Below are positions 17,064-27,176 of a stretch of 64,000 bases of DNA, piece by piece. A model generated the notes under the pieces. The model had not been told where the DNA came from. It did no database searches and was given only the letters and a program-made list of their open reading frames with translations. Origin of the DNA: an uncultured Gammaproteobacteria bacterium (GTDB lineage: Bacteria; Pseudomonadota; Gammaproteobacteria; Pseudomonadales; Pseudohongiellaceae); NCBI GenBank assembly GCA_913060975.1, contig CAJXVC010000010.1, positions 62,001 to 126,000 of the forward strand, in the 5' to 3' direction. A program made the translations under genes and the position numbers. Numbering within the stretch: position 1 is the first letter of the stretch; each line of letters begins with the position of its first letter.

Positions 17064-19406
17064 ATGGGAATTCTGACACGCAATACTTGTGGCTTTCTGC
17101 TTCTGGCGCTTTTGATGCGTTGTACTGAGCCTTCTGCGCCAGCTTCAGATACCGCTGACGCGGTGACGCTAAGTGATTATCAGCGCGCGGAAAGTTTTCT
17201 TTCTCCTAACACTCGTGAGCTGGTTAGTGGCGAGATTCTGGTGCAATACTGGCAGCCAGATGACCGGCTGATTTTTCAGCGCTCCACTCCAGAAGGCTCC
17301 GAGTATCAGATTTTCGATAGTGCGACCGGAAACACAACGGCACTTTTCGATGAGGTATTGTTCACGCGAGCATTGGCCGAATTCAGCGATGCAGAGTTGG
17401 ACGCCAATGATCTGACTCTGCGCGACCTCAAGGTCAATGACACGCTCGACACATTAACTTTCCGCCATGATGGTAATGAGTACTCGCTGGATTTGCTGAC
17501 CATGGCACTGGAGCAATTGCCGGAAGCTGCGGAAGATGAATTCCTGTCGCCAGATCGCCGCTGGGCTGCATACATCGACGACTTCAATCTCTGGGTTCGC
17601 AATACGCAAACCAACGAGCGAGTGCAGCTCACCACGGACGGCGAAGAATATTATGGCTACGCCACCAACAATGCCGGCTGGACACGTGATGATGGTCCGG
17701 TGCTTAAGTGGTCACCTGACTCCAACAAGATCGCTACATTCCGGCACGATGGACGCAACGTCGGAGAGATGTATTTATACACCACGCAGGTCGGTCATCC
17801 GGAGCTGGATGCCTGGAAATACCCACTGCCAGGCGATGAGCATATTTTCATGCTGGAGCGCGTGATCATTCATATTGAACCTGAGCCGACGCTCGTCAGA
17901 CTGGATATGCCGCCAGACCCACAACGCTCGACAACGACAGATCACGTGGCAGGCCGCGGCGGTGTGTTTCTTGATGTGGAATGGAGTGCTAACAGCGACC
18001 AGCTAGCCTTTGTGTCTTCGTCACGCGACCACAAGATTGCAACCTTACGTGTCGCCGATCCTGACACGGGTGCGGTACGCGATGTCTTTACTGAATCCGT
18101 CGATACCTACTATGAGTCCGGCTTTGAATACGATTCGCCTAACTGGCGTCTGTTGCAAGGCAGCAATGAGTTTGTCTGGTTTTCCGAGCGCGATAATTGG
18201 GGCCACCTGTACTTGTATGACCTCGGCACTGGTGAACTAAAGCAACAGATTACCTCGGGTGACTGGTCGGTGCTCAATGTTGAACATATCGATACGCAAG
18301 CGCGGGAAATCTATTTTCGTGCCGCCAGTCGGGAAGAGGGTAGTCCGTATTACCACTATCTCTATCGCATTAATTTCGATGGCAGTGAGATGACGATGCT
18401 GACTCCGGGTCAAGCGCATCACGAAATCACCTGGTCCGATTCAAAAGCCTATTTTACCGATGAATTCTCTACGCCCACCGAACCGGCGCAGGCGATGGTT
18501 CGTGATCGTGATGGCAATGAGGTGACGCTGTTGGCACAGACCGATATCAGTGCGCTTGAGGACAGTGGTTGGGTGCCGCCAGAGCCCTTTGTCGTCAAGG
18601 CCAGAGACGGTCAAACCGATTTGTATGGCTTGTTGTATCGCCCCAGTAACTTCGATCCAAGCCAGCAGTACCCGGTTCTGAACTATCTGTATCCGGGCCC
18701 ACAATCAGGGAGTGTGGGTTCACGCTCGTTTCAGGCCTCGCGGCGTGACAAGCAGGCAGTCGCCGAGCTTGGCTTCTTTGTTGTGGAAGTGGACGCTATG
18801 GGCACACCGGGCCGTTCGAAATCTTTTCACGATGCTTACTACGGCAATATGGGCGACAACGGCTTGCCGGACCAGATCGCCACTATCCGCCAGCTTGCAG
18901 AAATTCATCCGGCCATGGATCTGGATCGGGTTGGTATTTGGGGGCATTCCGGCGGTGGCTTTGCATCAACGGCAGGCATTCTGCGTTATCCGGATTTTTA
19001 CAAAGTCGCTGTTTCAGGTGCGGGCAACCATGACAATCGCAACTACGAAGACGATTGGGCCGAGAAATGGCAGGGGTTGTTGGAGGTGCTGGAAGAGACT
19101 GATTCGCCGGCGACTGGCACAAACTACGATAATCAGGCGAACCAATTGCTTGCGGGTAACTTGCAGGGCAAGCTCTTGTTAGCGCATGGCCTGCTGGATG
19201 ATAACGTGCATCCTACTAACACGTTTCTTGTGGTGCAGGCGCTTATCGAAGCCGAGAAGGAGTTCGATCTCGTTGTCTTTCCTGAAGCGCGACATGGATT
19301 TGGCAATGGTCGTTACTTCATGAAGCGGCGCTGGGATTATTTCGTGCGCCACTTAAAAAATACCGAGCCGCCAGCTGATTTCAGATTTGCCGATAATATT
19401 CCCTAG
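17064..19406 (+). CDS. S9 family (DPP IV-like) prolyl oligopeptidase, exported
   Basis: 780 residues. A hydrophobic N-terminus ending LLLALLMRC is a signal sequence; the cysteine suggests a lipoprotein but Arg at -1 is atypical. Residues about 60-520 form the DPPIV-type beta-propeller and about 540-780 the alpha/beta hydrolase domain. The catalytic triad is Ser629 in GHSGGG, Asp712 in LLDDNVH and His744 in EARHGFG, with the same order and spacing as human DPP4 (630/708/740). It probably trims X-Pro or X-Ala dipeptides from peptides in the periplasm. The ATG has GGGAGGTGG upstream. The adjacent symporter may take up released amino acids (inference). Confidence 0.92.
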   Translation: MGILTRNTCGFLLLALLMRCTEPSAPASDTADAVTLSDYQRAESFLSPNTRELVSGEILVQYWQPDDRLIFQRSTPEGSEYQIFDSATGNTTALFDEVLFTRALAEFSDAELDANDLTLRDLKVNDTLDTLTFRHDGNEYSLDLLTMALEQLPEAAEDEFLSPDRRWAAYIDDFNLWVRNTQTNERVQLTTDGEEYYGYATNNAGWTRDDGPVLKWSPDSNKIATFRHDGRNVGEMYLYTTQVGHPELDAWKYPLPGDEHIFMLERVIIHIEPEPTLVRLDMPPDPQRSTTTDHVAGRGGVFLDVEWSANSDQLAFVSSSRDHKIATLRVADPDTGAVRDVFTESVDTYYESGFEYDSPNWRLLQGSNEFVWFSERDNWGHLYLYDLGTGELKQQITSGDWSVLNVEHIDTQAREIYFRAASREEGSPYYHYLYRINFDGSEMTMLTPGQAHHEITWSDSKAYFTDEFSTPTEPAQAMVRDRDGNEVTLLAQTDISALEDSGWVPPEPFVVKARDGQTDLYGLLYRPSNFDPSQQYPVLNYLYPGPQSGSVGSRSFQASRRDKQAVAELGFFVVEVDAMGTPGRSKSFHDAYYGNMGDNGLPDQIATIRQLAEIHPAMDLDRVGIWGHSGGGFASTAGILRYPDFYKVAVSGAGNHDNRNYEDDWAEKWQGLLEVLEETDSPATGTNYDNQANQLLAGNLQGKLLLAHGLLDDNVHPTNTFLVVQALIEAEKEFDLVVFPEARHGFGNGRYFMKRRWDYFVRHLKNTEPPADFRFADNIP

Positions 19407-19455
19407 CGTGTTTGCCAGGTAGTTTAATTGCTTGTGAGAGAGCTCGCAGTGCACG

Positions 19456-19476
19456 CGGGCGCACTATTTGCGCCGC
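19456..19476 (+). terminator. GC-rich hairpin after the S9 peptidase
   Basis: GCG-GGCGCA pairs with TGCGCC-GC around loop CTATT, followed only by TTTC. It lies 50 bp after the stop codon and is a plausible weak intrinsic terminator. Confidence 0.4.
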
Positions 19477-19619
19477 TTTCGTCAGTGCTTTAAGCTAAGT
19501 CCTCTTTAAGCGAAAGCGAATCCTGTGGTTAATCCTGTTGCGCCGCCAGTTGTACGAGTACTTGCATGGAGTAAATCCAAGGCATCGCTCCCTGTCATCC
19601 CAATCAGGAGCGGCACTTG

Positions 19620-21041
19620 ATGCAGCAGATTGAACAAGCTCTGGCAGCCTTCGCTGCTTTTATGTGGGGCCCCCAACTCGTTGTCTTGCTTGTCGGCGGC
19701 GGTATCTTCTTCATGTTGCACTCGCGCTTGCAACACTTTCGCTACATGCGCCATAGCATCGATTTGCTACGTGGCAAATACTCCCGGCAATCCGCCAATG
19801 CAGGCGGTGATATTTCCCATTTTCGAGCGCTGGCGACAGCGTTGGCCGGCACCATTGGTTTAGGCAATATAACCGGTGTTGCTGTCGCCATTACAGTCGG
19901 TGGTCCAGGTGCAGTCTTCTGGATGTGGGTGACCGCCCTGGTCGGTATTTCAACGAAATTCTATACAGCCTCTTTGGCAATCATGTTCCGAGGCTATGAC
20001 GACGCGGGCAAGCTGCAGGGTGGCCCCATGTATGTCATTCGCGAAGGGCTCAGCAAAAAGTGGTTGCCGTTAGCCTATTTATTCGCCATTGCCGGCATGT
20101 TCGGCACGCTACCGGTTTTTCAGATTAATCAGCTTGTGCAAATTGTGCGCGATGTCGTGGCAATACCTGCAGGTGTGGCAACAGCGGACAGTCATTTTGC
20201 ATTCGATCTCACGATGGGGTTGATATTGACAGTGGTGATCTATGCAGTCGCAGTCGGCAAAGTAAAACGCGTATCGGCGGTAGCGGCGGGCATGGTGCCG
20301 ACCATGGTCGTGTTTTATTTCCTGATGACAGCCATTTTATTGCTGGGCAATCTTTCGGAAATCCCGGCCATGTTTGGATTGATTTTTCGCGATGCTTTTA
20401 CTGGACAATCGGTGTTGGGTGGTTCGCTGGGCGCGGTGATACTGATTGGTGTGCAGCGGGGGGTCTTTTCCAACGAGGCTGGTCTGGGCACTGAATCATT
20501 GGCTCATGGTGCAGCCAAAACCAACGAGCCGACGCGTGAAGGACTTGTGGCCATGATGGGGCCGATCATCGACACGCTCATCGTTTGTACCTGCACCGCG
20601 CTCGCAATCTTGATTACGGGTGTCTGGGAGGGCGATGCTGTCGGTGTCACGCTTACTACACAGGCATATGAACAAGCCTTCCCCGGCTTCGGTTCTTACA
20701 TCATGTTGTTGATGGTGCTGGTACTGAGTACCACCACTGTGCTGACCTATTCCTACTACGGTAGCAAATGCATGGGCTTTCTTTTTGGTACGGCCAGTGA
20801 AAAATACTATCTGCTTATCTATATGGCATTGATAGCCGTTGGTGCAGTTGCCTCGCTGCGGGCGGTTATCAGTTTGTTTGATGGTGCCTATGCGGTCATG
20901 GCTATTCCGACCATGCTATCTACTTTTCTATTGGCACCCAAAGTCAGAGATGTGGCGCGGGATTATTTCCGGCGTTACGATGCTGGCGAGATTTCGCCTG
21001 CCAAAGAGGATGAGAGCGAGAGGGTGGTTGAGAATAATTAA
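19620..21041 (+). CDS. sodium:alanine (AGCS family) symporter
   Basis: About 473 residues with around ten membrane segments. Family landmarks are DISHFRALATALAGTIGLGN near residue 64, GGPGAVFWMWVTALVG, GGPMYVIREGL, GVQRGVFSNEAGLG(T/S) and SYYGSKC towards the C-terminus. AGCS transporters import alanine or glycine with sodium. I use ATG 19620, with AGGAG at 19606-19610; TTG 19617 is adjacent. It follows the secreted S9 peptidase in the same direction. Confidence 0.93.
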   Translation: MQQIEQALAAFAAFMWGPQLVVLLVGGGIFFMLHSRLQHFRYMRHSIDLLRGKYSRQSANAGGDISHFRALATALAGTIGLGNITGVAVAITVGGPGAVFWMWVTALVGISTKFYTASLAIMFRGYDDAGKLQGGPMYVIREGLSKKWLPLAYLFAIAGMFGTLPVFQINQLVQIVRDVVAIPAGVATADSHFAFDLTMGLILTVVIYAVAVGKVKRVSAVAAGMVPTMVVFYFLMTAILLLGNLSEIPAMFGLIFRDAFTGQSVLGGSLGAVILIGVQRGVFSNEAGLGTESLAHGAAKTNEPTREGLVAMMGPIIDTLIVCTCTALAILITGVWEGDAVGVTLTTQAYEQAFPGFGSYIMLLMVLVLSTTTVLTYSYYGSKCMGFLFGTASEKYYLLIYMALIAVGAVASLRAVISLFDGAYAVMAIPTMLSTFLLAPKVRDVARDYFRRYDAGEISPAKEDESERVVENN

Positions 21042-21193
21042 GTGATTGCGAATCGTAAAACCGGGAACGTTGAATAGCTCACGAGTCTATCGCTAGATGA
21101 TCAGGCTTGGCGCCTGAGGCAGACGCGCGTGGCTCTTGGCAGATTCAGTGCTATAGATTCAGCGCCATGAATCAAACCAACCTTGCCAATCGG

Positions 21194-21544
21194 TCAGTGA
21201 ATCGTTTGTTCGGGTTTGGGCGGTTCGTCGGTGAGTTTGCTACTACTGACGGTGCGTTCTTCCTGAGACAGATAGCTGCGTGTACTCACCGGGCTTTCCA
21301 GAAATTTGCCCAGTTTGTTCAAGAAGTTTTCCATGTGTTCAGTCTGGTAATGCTCTTCCAGATTTTCAGCGCTTTCCCATTCCTGCAATAAAATGACCTG
21401 ATTGGCATCACTGATGCCTTCAAAATACTCGTAGCTCATACAGCCCTGTTCCTTGCGGCACAGACGAACCATGTTTTTCATCAATTTTATGGCGTCGTCC
21501 CGGGATTCGGGCACAAGATGAAATGTACTTTGAACCATGATCAT
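21194..21544 (-). CDS. antibiotic biosynthesis monooxygenase (YgiN-like) domain protein
   Basis: 116 residues: an ABM domain (VQSTFHLVPESRDDAIKLMK, EQGCMSYEYFEG, VILLQEWESAENLEEHYQTEHM) plus a short Ser/Pro/Glu-rich tail. The EHYQTEHMENF segment resembles quinol monooxygenase-like YgiN members. ATG 21544 has GAGGAAG eight bases upstream. Second ABM protein in the window (the other is at 5.4 kb); the two are only distantly alike. Confidence 0.8.
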   Translation of the reverse strand: MIMVQSTFHLVPESRDDAIKLMKNMVRLCRKEQGCMSYEYFEGISDANQVILLQEWESAENLEEHYQTEHMENFLNKLGKFLESPVSTRSYLSQEERTVSSSKLTDEPPKPEQTIH

Positions 21545-21727
21545 AGTGGGTGCTTCCTCAGTAGTTACAAACCATTATACGTAGTCTGAACTTAAAATCA
21601 GCTGAACCACTGCAAAATTTTCTAACTGCTTGTATTTACGACTTTTTACCTGTTATCAGGCTGGTATTGCGAGTTCCTGGCCTTGTCGATTGCATTGCTT
21701 TTTAATGTCGCCGAGAGGGGCCAGCGA

Positions 21728-22885
21728 TTAGCCAGCCGCGTTATTCTCCTTGAGTCGCAACAATTCGATATCGCCTTCCTGCATCATTTGTTGTAAATGG
21801 AGGTCTTCTTCCTTGCAAGTAACGCTGACAATATTGAGTTTGAGCTGTAATTTCTGATCTGCGATTTCAATAGCATGTGCTTCAATCTCACTTTGGATTT
21901 TCTTCAGAACAATGCTTGCGCCAGTCTCATCAATACCTGGCAGTAACAAGCGAAATTCCTTGAAGCCACAGCGGGCCAACACATCCTCGTTACGGCGTCT
22001 GTCTGTGATCAGCTGTGCAAACTGATGCAGAACATGATTGCCAACTTTGAAACCATGGGTTTTGGCGATCTCGTCCATGTTTTCCAATTCAATTGCCAGC
22101 ATGGAGACTGGCTGAGAATAACGTAGCGCCACTCCCAATACTCGCTGACCTACTTCGATGAAAGTACGGTGATTCAGTATGGTAGTAACAGGATCGAAAA
22201 CGGCAGCTTCTTTATATTCTGCCGCCAACTCCTCCATTGACATAATAATAATCGCAAAGGCAAACACTGACATCGTGGTGAATGCGATCAGTTGCTGTAA
22301 GCCGCTGATGGTTTCTGACGAGATGCCCAACTCACTAGTGCGCAAATACGCCAAGATGATGTTGGCAAGGATATTGACGGTGAACATTCCGGTCGCGAGA
22401 TGGACGCCCCAATGCGGACTCACTGTCATGGCAGGCCGAATTTCGCGTTCGATGCGCAGGCCACGTTGAAGAATGAAAATACAAGAGATGTAATACGACA
22501 ATTGCGAGGTGGCGTAAAATCCGGCTGGCCAAAATAACCCAGCGTTTGTTGTGAGCGCGAACGAAAAACAAATAAGGGTTGCGCCAAAAAAGCAGATACT
22601 CACGTGCGGAAGCCTGGAATGTTCCTGATTCCAGAATTCTGCTACTCCGATGAGAGTAGTAACCTGACCAGTAAAGATTGTTGCTGCGGCGAAGATTATC
22701 GGTATAGACAGGATAAAATCACCAGCTGTCGCCAGTACCGCGACCCCAGGGGACATGATCAGGAAGCCGAAGCTGATCAGCTTCAAACCGGGAATGCTTC
22801 GATTGCCCAGCCAATTAATTAGCAGAGCGATATTCGAAACGGCGGCGATAACGAGCAGCGTCACCTGTATGATGAAACTTTCCAT
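21728..22885 (-). CDS. multi-pass membrane protein with a degenerate GGDEF domain
   Basis: 385 residues. Seven hydrophobic segments fill residues about 5-215, then a GGDEF-fold region starts at FDPVTTILNHRTFIEVGQR. The signature is CGFKEF at 306-311 in place of GGDEF, and the first metal-binding aspartate position reads IELENMDEI rather than DxDxFK. Both changes should abolish diguanylate cyclase activity. It may therefore act as a c-di-GMP or protein sensor, or as an output-silent relay (inference). There is no EAL domain. Confidence 0.8.
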   Translation of the reverse strand: MESFIIQVTLLVIAAVSNIALLINWLGNRSIPGLKLISFGFLIMSPGVAVLATAGDFILSIPIIFAAATIFTGQVTTLIGVAEFWNQEHSRLPHVSICFFGATLICFSFALTTNAGLFWPAGFYATSQLSYYISCIFILQRGLRIEREIRPAMTVSPHWGVHLATGMFTVNILANIILAYLRTSELGISSETISGLQQLIAFTTMSVFAFAIIIMSMEELAAEYKEAAVFDPVTTILNHRTFIEVGQRVLGVALRYSQPVSMLAIELENMDEIAKTHGFKVGNHVLHQFAQLITDRRRNEDVLARCGFKEFRLLLPGIDETGASIVLKKIQSEIEAHAIEIADQKLQLKLNIVSVTCKEEDLHLQQMMQEGDIELLRLKENNAAG

Positions 22886-23217
22886 TTATTGTAGTGTTCT
22901 TCCAGGTTCTGATTGCGCGACTCGTCTCTAGGCCATGTATCGGCAAGGTGGCAGAAAAATGTCGCGGACACCAAAATAATAGTAACAATTTGGCTCGCTG
23001 TGCCAGACGTGGTTTTCGGCAGGGCAATTCGCTTGTATTAGAAACAATATGCGAGTTTTGCACTTGCGCCGCCGCTCGATCGCAATAGCATGGCATTGGA
23101 TAGAACGCAGCCAAGTCGGAATGGCAGCTTTCAGTGTAACTGGAGATTTATGTGATTGCGGTCGGGGGGTGAGCCGGGACGACTACAAGGCCATCCCGGC
23201 TAGAGGCTATTCGGTTG
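22886..23217. other. intergenic stretch with one hairpin
   Basis: 332 bp between two minus-strand genes. The only clear element is GCCGGGA/TCCCGGC at 23173-23200, just past the acyl-CoA synthetase stop. In the minus direction it is not followed by a T-run, so it is at best a weak terminator or a processing stem. The promoter of the GGDEF gene is expected nearer 22900 but I cannot assign it. Confidence 0.5.
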
Positions 23218-24852
23218 TTAGCGTAAGTCTGGTAATTGATAGCCATCCTGATCCAGCTGCGCACGGATAGCTTTTTTGTCCAGTTTGCCTGTCGAAGTGA
23301 GCGGCAAACTCTCAACTGCCAGCACGTCGTCAGGCAGCTGCCATTTGGCAAACTTGTCACTGCAATGATCGAGAATAGCCTGAACGTCCAGCTGGTTGCC
23401 GTCGCCGAGAACGACCAAAGCCACGGGGCGTTCGTCCCATTTCGGATGGGGCTGGGCGACCACCGCTGCCTGTGAGATTTCAGCCATACCGACAATATGA
23501 TTTTCCAGATCAACGGAAGAGATCCATTCTCCGCCTGACTTGATCATGTCCTTGGAGCGGTCGGCGATAATGATGTATTCACCCGCATCGATCTTGGCGA
23601 CGTCGCCAGTAACCAGCCAGCCGTCATGAAACTTGTCGGGCTGTGGGTCGTTGTAATACTCTGAGGCAATCCATGCTCCCTTGATGCAGAGTTCGCCCAC
23701 AGTCTCGCCGTCGTGCGGCAGGGCATTCCACTTTTCGTCAAATATCTCCATCTCCAGACCGGGCATGGCCAGACCTGCCTTGGCGATATTTTTGAATTGT
23801 TCTTCTTCACTGATGTCCACATGAGTGCGCTTGGCGACCATGCGGGAAATGGTGCCCAATGGGTTGGTTTCGGTCATGCCCCAGCCCTGGATCATCTCAA
23901 TTTTGTAGGTATCCCAGTACCAGCGCATCATCTCCACTGGCGGTGCGGAGCCGCCGCAGGTCAGTTTCTTCAGCTTGCTCAAATCATACTTGTCGGGTTC
24001 TGCTGTTAGTGCTGCGCGTACGCCTTGCCAGATTGTGGGGACACCGGCAGATACAGTTACTTGTTCTTCATGCATTAATCTGAGGAAAGCATCAGGAATC
24101 ATGAAGCGGTGCGGCATGACCTGTTTGCAGCCCAGCATGGATGCAGCGTAGGGCAAGCCCCAGCCCATGGCATGAAACATGGGGACAATGCCAAGCAAGG
24201 AATCTACACAGGAAAGACCAATGGCGTCGGTCAGGCATTCAGTTAGAGTGTGTAGATAGGTTGAGCGATTGGTATACATGACCCCCTTAGGTTTGCCGGT
24301 TGTGCCGGATGTATAACAAAGTCCCATGGGTGAGGTTTCGTCGATCTCCGGCCATTCATAGACAGTCGGTTTGCCGCTAATGAAGTCCTCATAGTCGACT
24401 TGGCGATCGATGTCACTTTCGGTGCCTTCGCCATGACGGCAGACAATAATGAGTTCGACACAGGGAATCTTGTCTTTGATAGGTTCGAGAAGTGGTAGCA
24501 AGTCTTCATCAATAACTATCACGCGATCGTTGGCGTGATTAATGATGTATTCCAGATCAGCAGGGGACAGCCGTATATTGAGTGTGTGTAGCACGGCACC
24601 CATCGACGGGACGCCTTGATAAAGTTCCAGATGGCGGTAGTTATTCCACATGAAGCTGGCAACCCGGTCACCGACATTGATGCCGTGCTCGGTCAGCGCG
24701 TGGGCTAACTGATTGGCGCGGTCCCAGGTCTGCTTGAGAGTCTGGCGGTGAGTCCCGTCAGCTTGCATGGTGACAACTTCGACTTCCGGGTCGAGCTGCG
24801 CGCCCCGCCCCAAAATTTTGGACATCAGCAGTGGCGTATTTTGCATAGTCAT
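23218..24852 (-). CDS. acyl-CoA synthetase (AMP-forming, medium/long-chain type)
   Basis: About 544 residues; activates a carboxylic acid with ATP and CoA. ANL-superfamily motifs: [19 protein letters not shown] (P-loop-like A3), GWGMTETNP (A5), [18 protein letters not shown] (A7) and the catalytic lysine in [15 protein letters not shown] near the C-terminus. Overall closest in pattern to AlkK-like medium-chain fatty acid ligases (from memory of the family). ATG 24852 follows a GGGGGAAG site; ATG 24846 is also possible. No beta-oxidation gene is adjacent. Confidence 0.93.
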   Translation of the reverse strand: MTMQNTPLLMSKILGRGAQLDPEVEVVTMQADGTHRQTLKQTWDRANQLAHALTEHGINVGDRVASFMWNNYRHLELYQGVPSMGAVLHTLNIRLSPADLEYIINHANDRVIVIDEDLLPLLEPIKDKIPCVELIIVCRHGEGTESDIDRQVDYEDFISGKPTVYEWPEIDETSPMGLCYTSGTTGKPKGVMYTNRSTYLHTLTECLTDAIGLSCVDSLLGIVPMFHAMGWGLPYAASMLGCKQVMPHRFMIPDAFLRLMHEEQVTVSAGVPTIWQGVRAALTAEPDKYDLSKLKKLTCGGSAPPVEMMRWYWDTYKIEMIQGWGMTETNPLGTISRMVAKRTHVDISEEEQFKNIAKAGLAMPGLEMEIFDEKWNALPHDGETVGELCIKGAWIASEYYNDPQPDKFHDGWLVTGDVAKIDAGEYIIIADRSKDMIKSGGEWISSVDLENHIVGMAEISQAAVVAQPHPKWDERPVALVVLGDGNQLDVQAILDHCSDKFAKWQLPDDVLAVESLPLTSTGKLDKKAIRAQLDQDGYQLPDLR

Positions 24853-25066
24853 TCCAGTCTTCCCCCTAGTTTTTATTGTCGCTCTGGATAAGGTGCAGGT
24901 AAGGAGCATAGCTGATTCACAGTGACCTGTTCAATTCTACGTGCTTCTTATCATTGAAAACCGGATCAGCCCGGGCTAGCCTGCAGCCACAGAATGACAA
25001 ACCGATTGTCTATCCATGCATTTCGCAGCGACTCCAATGCTGTGTTATCGCTCAGGTCAGGAATCC

Positions 25067-26491
25067 ATGACAGAGTCAGCAACAGGGAGTGATCAGCAAA
25101 GGCGAAAGGCGCTGGAAGGCAATCTGCGGCGCTTTATTCTGTTCCGCCTGTTTTACTCAGCACGTTTTTATTACCCGGTTTTTACGGTGCTGTTCCTGGA
25201 CTATGGGCTGACTCTGGAGCAGTTCTCCATTCTCAATATTGTCTGGGCCGTGTCGATTGTCTGTGCCGAGGTGCCGAGCGGGGCACTGGCAGACATTGTG
25301 GGCCGGAAGACTCTGGTGGTTTTTGCCGGTGCGTTAATGGTTGTCGAGATGGCGCTGATTCTGTTCGCGCCAACGGGGGCATCGCCATGGCTGTTCTTGA
25401 TGTTTATGGGTAATCGCTTGTGTTCAGGATTGTCAGAGGCAGCTGCCAGTGGTGCCGATGAGGCGCTGGCCTATGATTCTCTGAAAGAGTTGGGCCGCGA
25501 AGCGCACTGGTCGGCGCTGCTGGAAAAAAACAGTATTGTCGTAGCGATAGGCTTCTTCACCAGTATGATTCTTGGTGGTCTGGTTTATGATCCGGCCATC
25601 GTCAATGGGGCGCTGGCATGGCTTGATCCAGATTGGCAGTTAGCCGGTGACATGATTATTCGCCTGCCCATCTTGTTGACAACAGTCTCTTCCGTAATCG
25701 TTCTTGTGGTGGCGCTAGGCATGTACGATCTCGATGCCGAAAGCAGTACCACAGACTCAGCTATAGATTCAGGCAAGTCGCGCTGGCAGTTAATAGTCGG
25801 AGCTTTTCAGCAGATCCTGCAGGCGGGCCGCTGGACTCTGAATCATCGTTTCGTGTTGTTTGTCATTATAGCTGCGCTGGCCCTGGACTCGGTAGGGCGG
25901 CAGTTCGTGGTGCTGGCGAGCGAATATTGGCGGGCTATTGATATTCCAGTCCCGCTCTTCGGCGTGGTCGGTGCATCGCTCTCTTTGCTGGCTATTGTGA
26001 ATGCGCGTGTATCCCGAATTCTGGTGCACAGCTGTTCACCGTTGACTAACTTCCTTATCCTGTCGGCAATCTTGCTTGTCGGGCTCGTGGGTATTGCCTT
26101 TGCAGTCCCGCTCTGGGGTGTGGCTTTTGCGGTGGGGACGTTTGCCATGATGAGCATGGTGCAATTCATGTCCAGCTACTATCTTAACAAGGAAGCAGAT
26201 TCGGCCATGCGCGCGACGATTCTCAGTTTCAAGGGCTTGGCATTGAATCTGGGGCTGGCTCTGGCCAGCCTGTTGTATACCGCCTGGGTCGCGCAACTAC
26301 GAGTTGGTAATGGGGGCAATATGGAAGCCACAAGCGACCAGCGGACAGTATTCGTGCAATCCCTCATTGCATTCCCGTTTTATTACTTGCTACTTTTTGG
26401 GTTGATCTTTGTATTGGCCCGCTGGCTGATCAAGCAACCTGACAAGTTTTTGCACAAACCACTTGCTGAGCATGTCGATGATGCCCGATAA
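25067..26491 (+). CDS. major facilitator superfamily transporter
   Basis: 474 residues with about twelve membrane helices. The loop after the second helix reads GALADIVGRKTLV, matching the MFS motif G(X)LaDrxGRk. An acidic/serine-rich linker (DLDAESSTTDSAIDSGKS) separates the two six-helix halves. ATG 25067 has CAGGAA upstream and excludes an N-terminal extension of ill-fitting sequence. Substrate unknown; efflux is common for this type. Confidence 0.88.
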   Translation: MTESATGSDQQRRKALEGNLRRFILFRLFYSARFYYPVFTVLFLDYGLTLEQFSILNIVWAVSIVCAEVPSGALADIVGRKTLVVFAGALMVVEMALILFAPTGASPWLFLMFMGNRLCSGLSEAAASGADEALAYDSLKELGREAHWSALLEKNSIVVAIGFFTSMILGGLVYDPAIVNGALAWLDPDWQLAGDMIIRLPILLTTVSSVIVLVVALGMYDLDAESSTTDSAIDSGKSRWQLIVGAFQQILQAGRWTLNHRFVLFVIIAALALDSVGRQFVVLASEYWRAIDIPVPLFGVVGASLSLLAIVNARVSRILVHSCSPLTNFLILSAILLVGLVGIAFAVPLWGVAFAVGTFAMMSMVQFMSSYYLNKEADSAMRATILSFKGLALNLGLALASLLYTAWVAQLRVGNGGNMEATSDQRTVFVQSLIAFPFYYLLLFGLIFVLARWLIKQPDKFLHKPLAEHVDDAR

Positions 26492-26534
26492 ATCCGCTCC
26501 GACTGATAAAAGCACCATTACAAACACAAAGTCT

Positions 26535-27143
26535 ATGAGGAACGAAACGATCAGAACAAAAGTGAAGTTTGCATGGCTGCTTGTGCTGCTGGGCTGCACG
26601 AGTCTTTCGGTGAGCGCGCCAGGTCAAGTTGATATTCGTCAGGGTATCACCGGGCAGTGGCTGATCAATGACGAGCTGAGTGATGATACGGATGATCAGG
26701 TGGAAGAGGCTATTGAGGCCGGTGGCGGTCGTGGTGGCCGCGGTTTGTTTAACAACCGGGAAGATTTCTATCGCGGTGGGCCGCCCGAACACGAGCTTTA
26801 TGATCGGCTGTCCTATGACGATGTATTAACTATCAGCTACGCCGAGCCTGAATTCGTGTTTATCTATGAGGATGATTACGAGCGAGTCTTTCATACCGAT
26901 GGTCGTCGGCGTCGGACTACAGCGGCAGATTTTTACAATGAAGGCGGCAGCGACTGGTCATTCGGCCATTGGGAAGAAGAGTCCTTGATTGTTGAAGGGC
27001 GGCCACGCGATGGTGGCTTTACGCTGGAAACCTATACTTTGCTCGCGGGTGGCAATCGCTTGCGCATTGATATGATCATTCAGCCAAATTCATTTGGCGA
27101 ACCAATCACTTTGATGCGGATATACGATCGGGCACAAGACTGA
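26535..27143 (+). CDS. putative lipoprotein of unknown function, with a Gly/Arg-rich segment
   Basis: About 202 residues. The N-terminus is basic then hydrophobic and ends LLVLLGC, a reasonable lipobox. A Gly/Arg run (GGGRGGRG) follows an acidic stretch, and a beta-rich C-terminal part contains aromatic/acidic segments such as SYAEPEFVFIYEDDYERVF. I recognise no family. ATG 26535 leaves the signal peptide at the N-terminus but has no clear ribosome site; upstream ATGs at 26478/26481 overlap the MFS gene and are possible. Confidence 0.6.
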   Translation: MRNETIRTKVKFAWLLVLLGCTSLSVSAPGQVDIRQGITGQWLINDELSDDTDDQVEEAIEAGGGRGGRGLFNNREDFYRGGPPEHELYDRLSYDDVLTISYAEPEFVFIYEDDYERVFHTDGRRRRTTAADFYNEGGSDWSFGHWEEESLIVEGRPRDGGFTLETYTLLAGGNRLRIDMIIQPNSFGEPITLMRIYDRAQD

Positions 27144-27176
27144 TCGCTAGTCTGGCGCCCGGTCGTTTTCTCAGCA

